6,017 bases of DNA from an uncultured Eubacteriales bacterium (GTDB lineage Bacteria; Bacillota; Clostridia; Christensenellales; UBA1242), in NCBI GenBank assembly GCA_902796635.1, contig CADBPU010000028.1:1-6017 (forward strand), written 5' to 3'. The notes under the pieces are model-generated. The model searched no databases, was not told the DNA's origin, and was given only the letters and a program-made list of their open reading frames with translations. The position numbers and the translations under genes are program-made. Numbering within the stretch: position 1 is the stretch's first letter; the number at the start of each line of letters is the position of its first letter. This document shows, piece by piece, positions 5,916 to 6,017 of the stretch.

Positions 5916-5991
5916 AGGTATGTCCTTGTATACCACCAGTTGATTTCTCAACCTGTCGACTTTCCATGGTCGGAGCGATAACTTAATACCT
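5916..5991 (-). ncRNA. candidate structured RNA domain, 3' part of an unidentified transcript
   Basis: Read on the minus strand: AGGTAT (5991-5986), hairpin CGAC-CATGGAAA-GTCG (5972-5957), hairpin GTTGA-GAAA-TCAAC (5952-5939) with a GNRA tetraloop, then GGTAT (5934-5930) and ATACCT (5921-5916). The last element can pair either locally with GGTAT or with the distant AGGTAT, closing a domain around the two hairpins; the two pairings exclude each other. About 22 nt further on lies a strong terminator. The GAAA loop appears only on the minus strand (TTTC on plus), supporting this orientation. It matches no RNA class I can name with confidence; it could be a small RNA, a leader or the end of a mobile element. 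The 5' boundary may be off-window. Confidence 0.4.
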
Positions 5992-6017
5992 TCTCCACTT
6001 TCATCTCTTTAAAGGAG

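Larger units (their letters stand above)
5695..6017. other. 323-bp region without a convincing gene; hairpins, direct repeat and terminator
   Basis: No open frame with start, SD and plausible composition fits here. The content is structural: a hairpin AGTGG-CGCA-CCACT (5735-5748), an 18-bp A/T palindrome (5769-5786), a 34-bp direct repeat in two copies, a hairpin GTGCC-AAT-GGCAC (5827-5839), a minus-strand terminator (5864-5894) and a hairpin cluster (5916-5991). From about 5912 to the edge the DNA is visibly less AT-rich than the rest. Both 5-bp hairpins run directly into CACTTTCT (5745-5752 and 5837-5844), suggesting that the whole 85-92-bp unit was duplicated and then diverged. Confidence 0.7.

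Noticed and set aside
5912..6017. Short minus-strand frames at the right edge (e.g. ending in SYRSDHGKSTG)
   Set aside because: At most about 22-30 codons remain in the window, they resemble no protein I know, and the same bases form hairpins with a GNRA loop, so RNA structure explains them better. A gene ending here cannot be excluded without the sequence beyond 6017.
6011..6017. AAAGGAG on the plus strand at the very end, a possible SD for an off-window gene
   Set aside because: No start codon is visible, so it cannot be assigned.

Overview
The window comes from an AT-rich bacterial chromosome with the standard genetic code: TGG encodes Trp, and all four stop codons visible in the window are TAA. 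The combination of low GC, A/T-rich intergenic DNA, strong sigma-A/70-type promoters, U-tailed intrinsic terminators, QueH rather than QueG, and a large repeat-rich surface protein with GLUG-like and InlB-like regions suggests an uncultured Bacillota (Clostridia-like, possibly gut) genome. That placement is inference; no marker here fixes the taxon.

Left part (1-2432, all minus strand), in transcription order: queH (epoxyqueuosine reductase), a 129-residue protein I do not recognise, and mnmE (tRNA wobble-uridine GTPase, cut off at its C-terminus by the window edge). Both recognised genes modify position 34 of tRNA anticodons. They are not a simple operon. Each of the three genes has its own promoter, and the middle gene ends in a terminator. 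The middle gene has a perfect TTGACA-17-TATAAT promoter and a Shine-Dalgarno (SD) sequence. mnmE and queH instead have extended -10 boxes exactly 6 nt before the ATG and no SD, which predicts leaderless mRNAs.

Centre (2433-3519): a divergent classical short-chain dehydrogenase/reductase on the plus strand with its own terminator. Between it and the next gene lies a compact transcription unit on the minus strand: a perfect consensus promoter followed about 75 nt later by a strong terminator with a C(UACG)G tetraloop. This is best read as a small-RNA gene and is the cleanest candidate for something undescribed here.

Right part (3520-5649, minus strand): a 709-residue membrane-anchored surface protein made of about five divergent beta-rich repeats, one degenerate GLUG-type module, and a C-terminal membrane helix with a basic tail. 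Its promoter predicts a leader of only about 6 nt, a third (near-)leaderless gene.

Right edge (5650-6017): no convincing gene. It holds structured, less AT-rich DNA: a perfect 34-bp direct repeat (two copies, 85 bp apart), a strong minus-strand terminator built from one copy, several hairpins, and upstream of it (minus sense) a hairpin cluster with a GAAA tetraloop and two mutually exclusive pairings. It looks like the 3' end of an unidentified structured RNA, or the end of a mobile element, that continues beyond the window.
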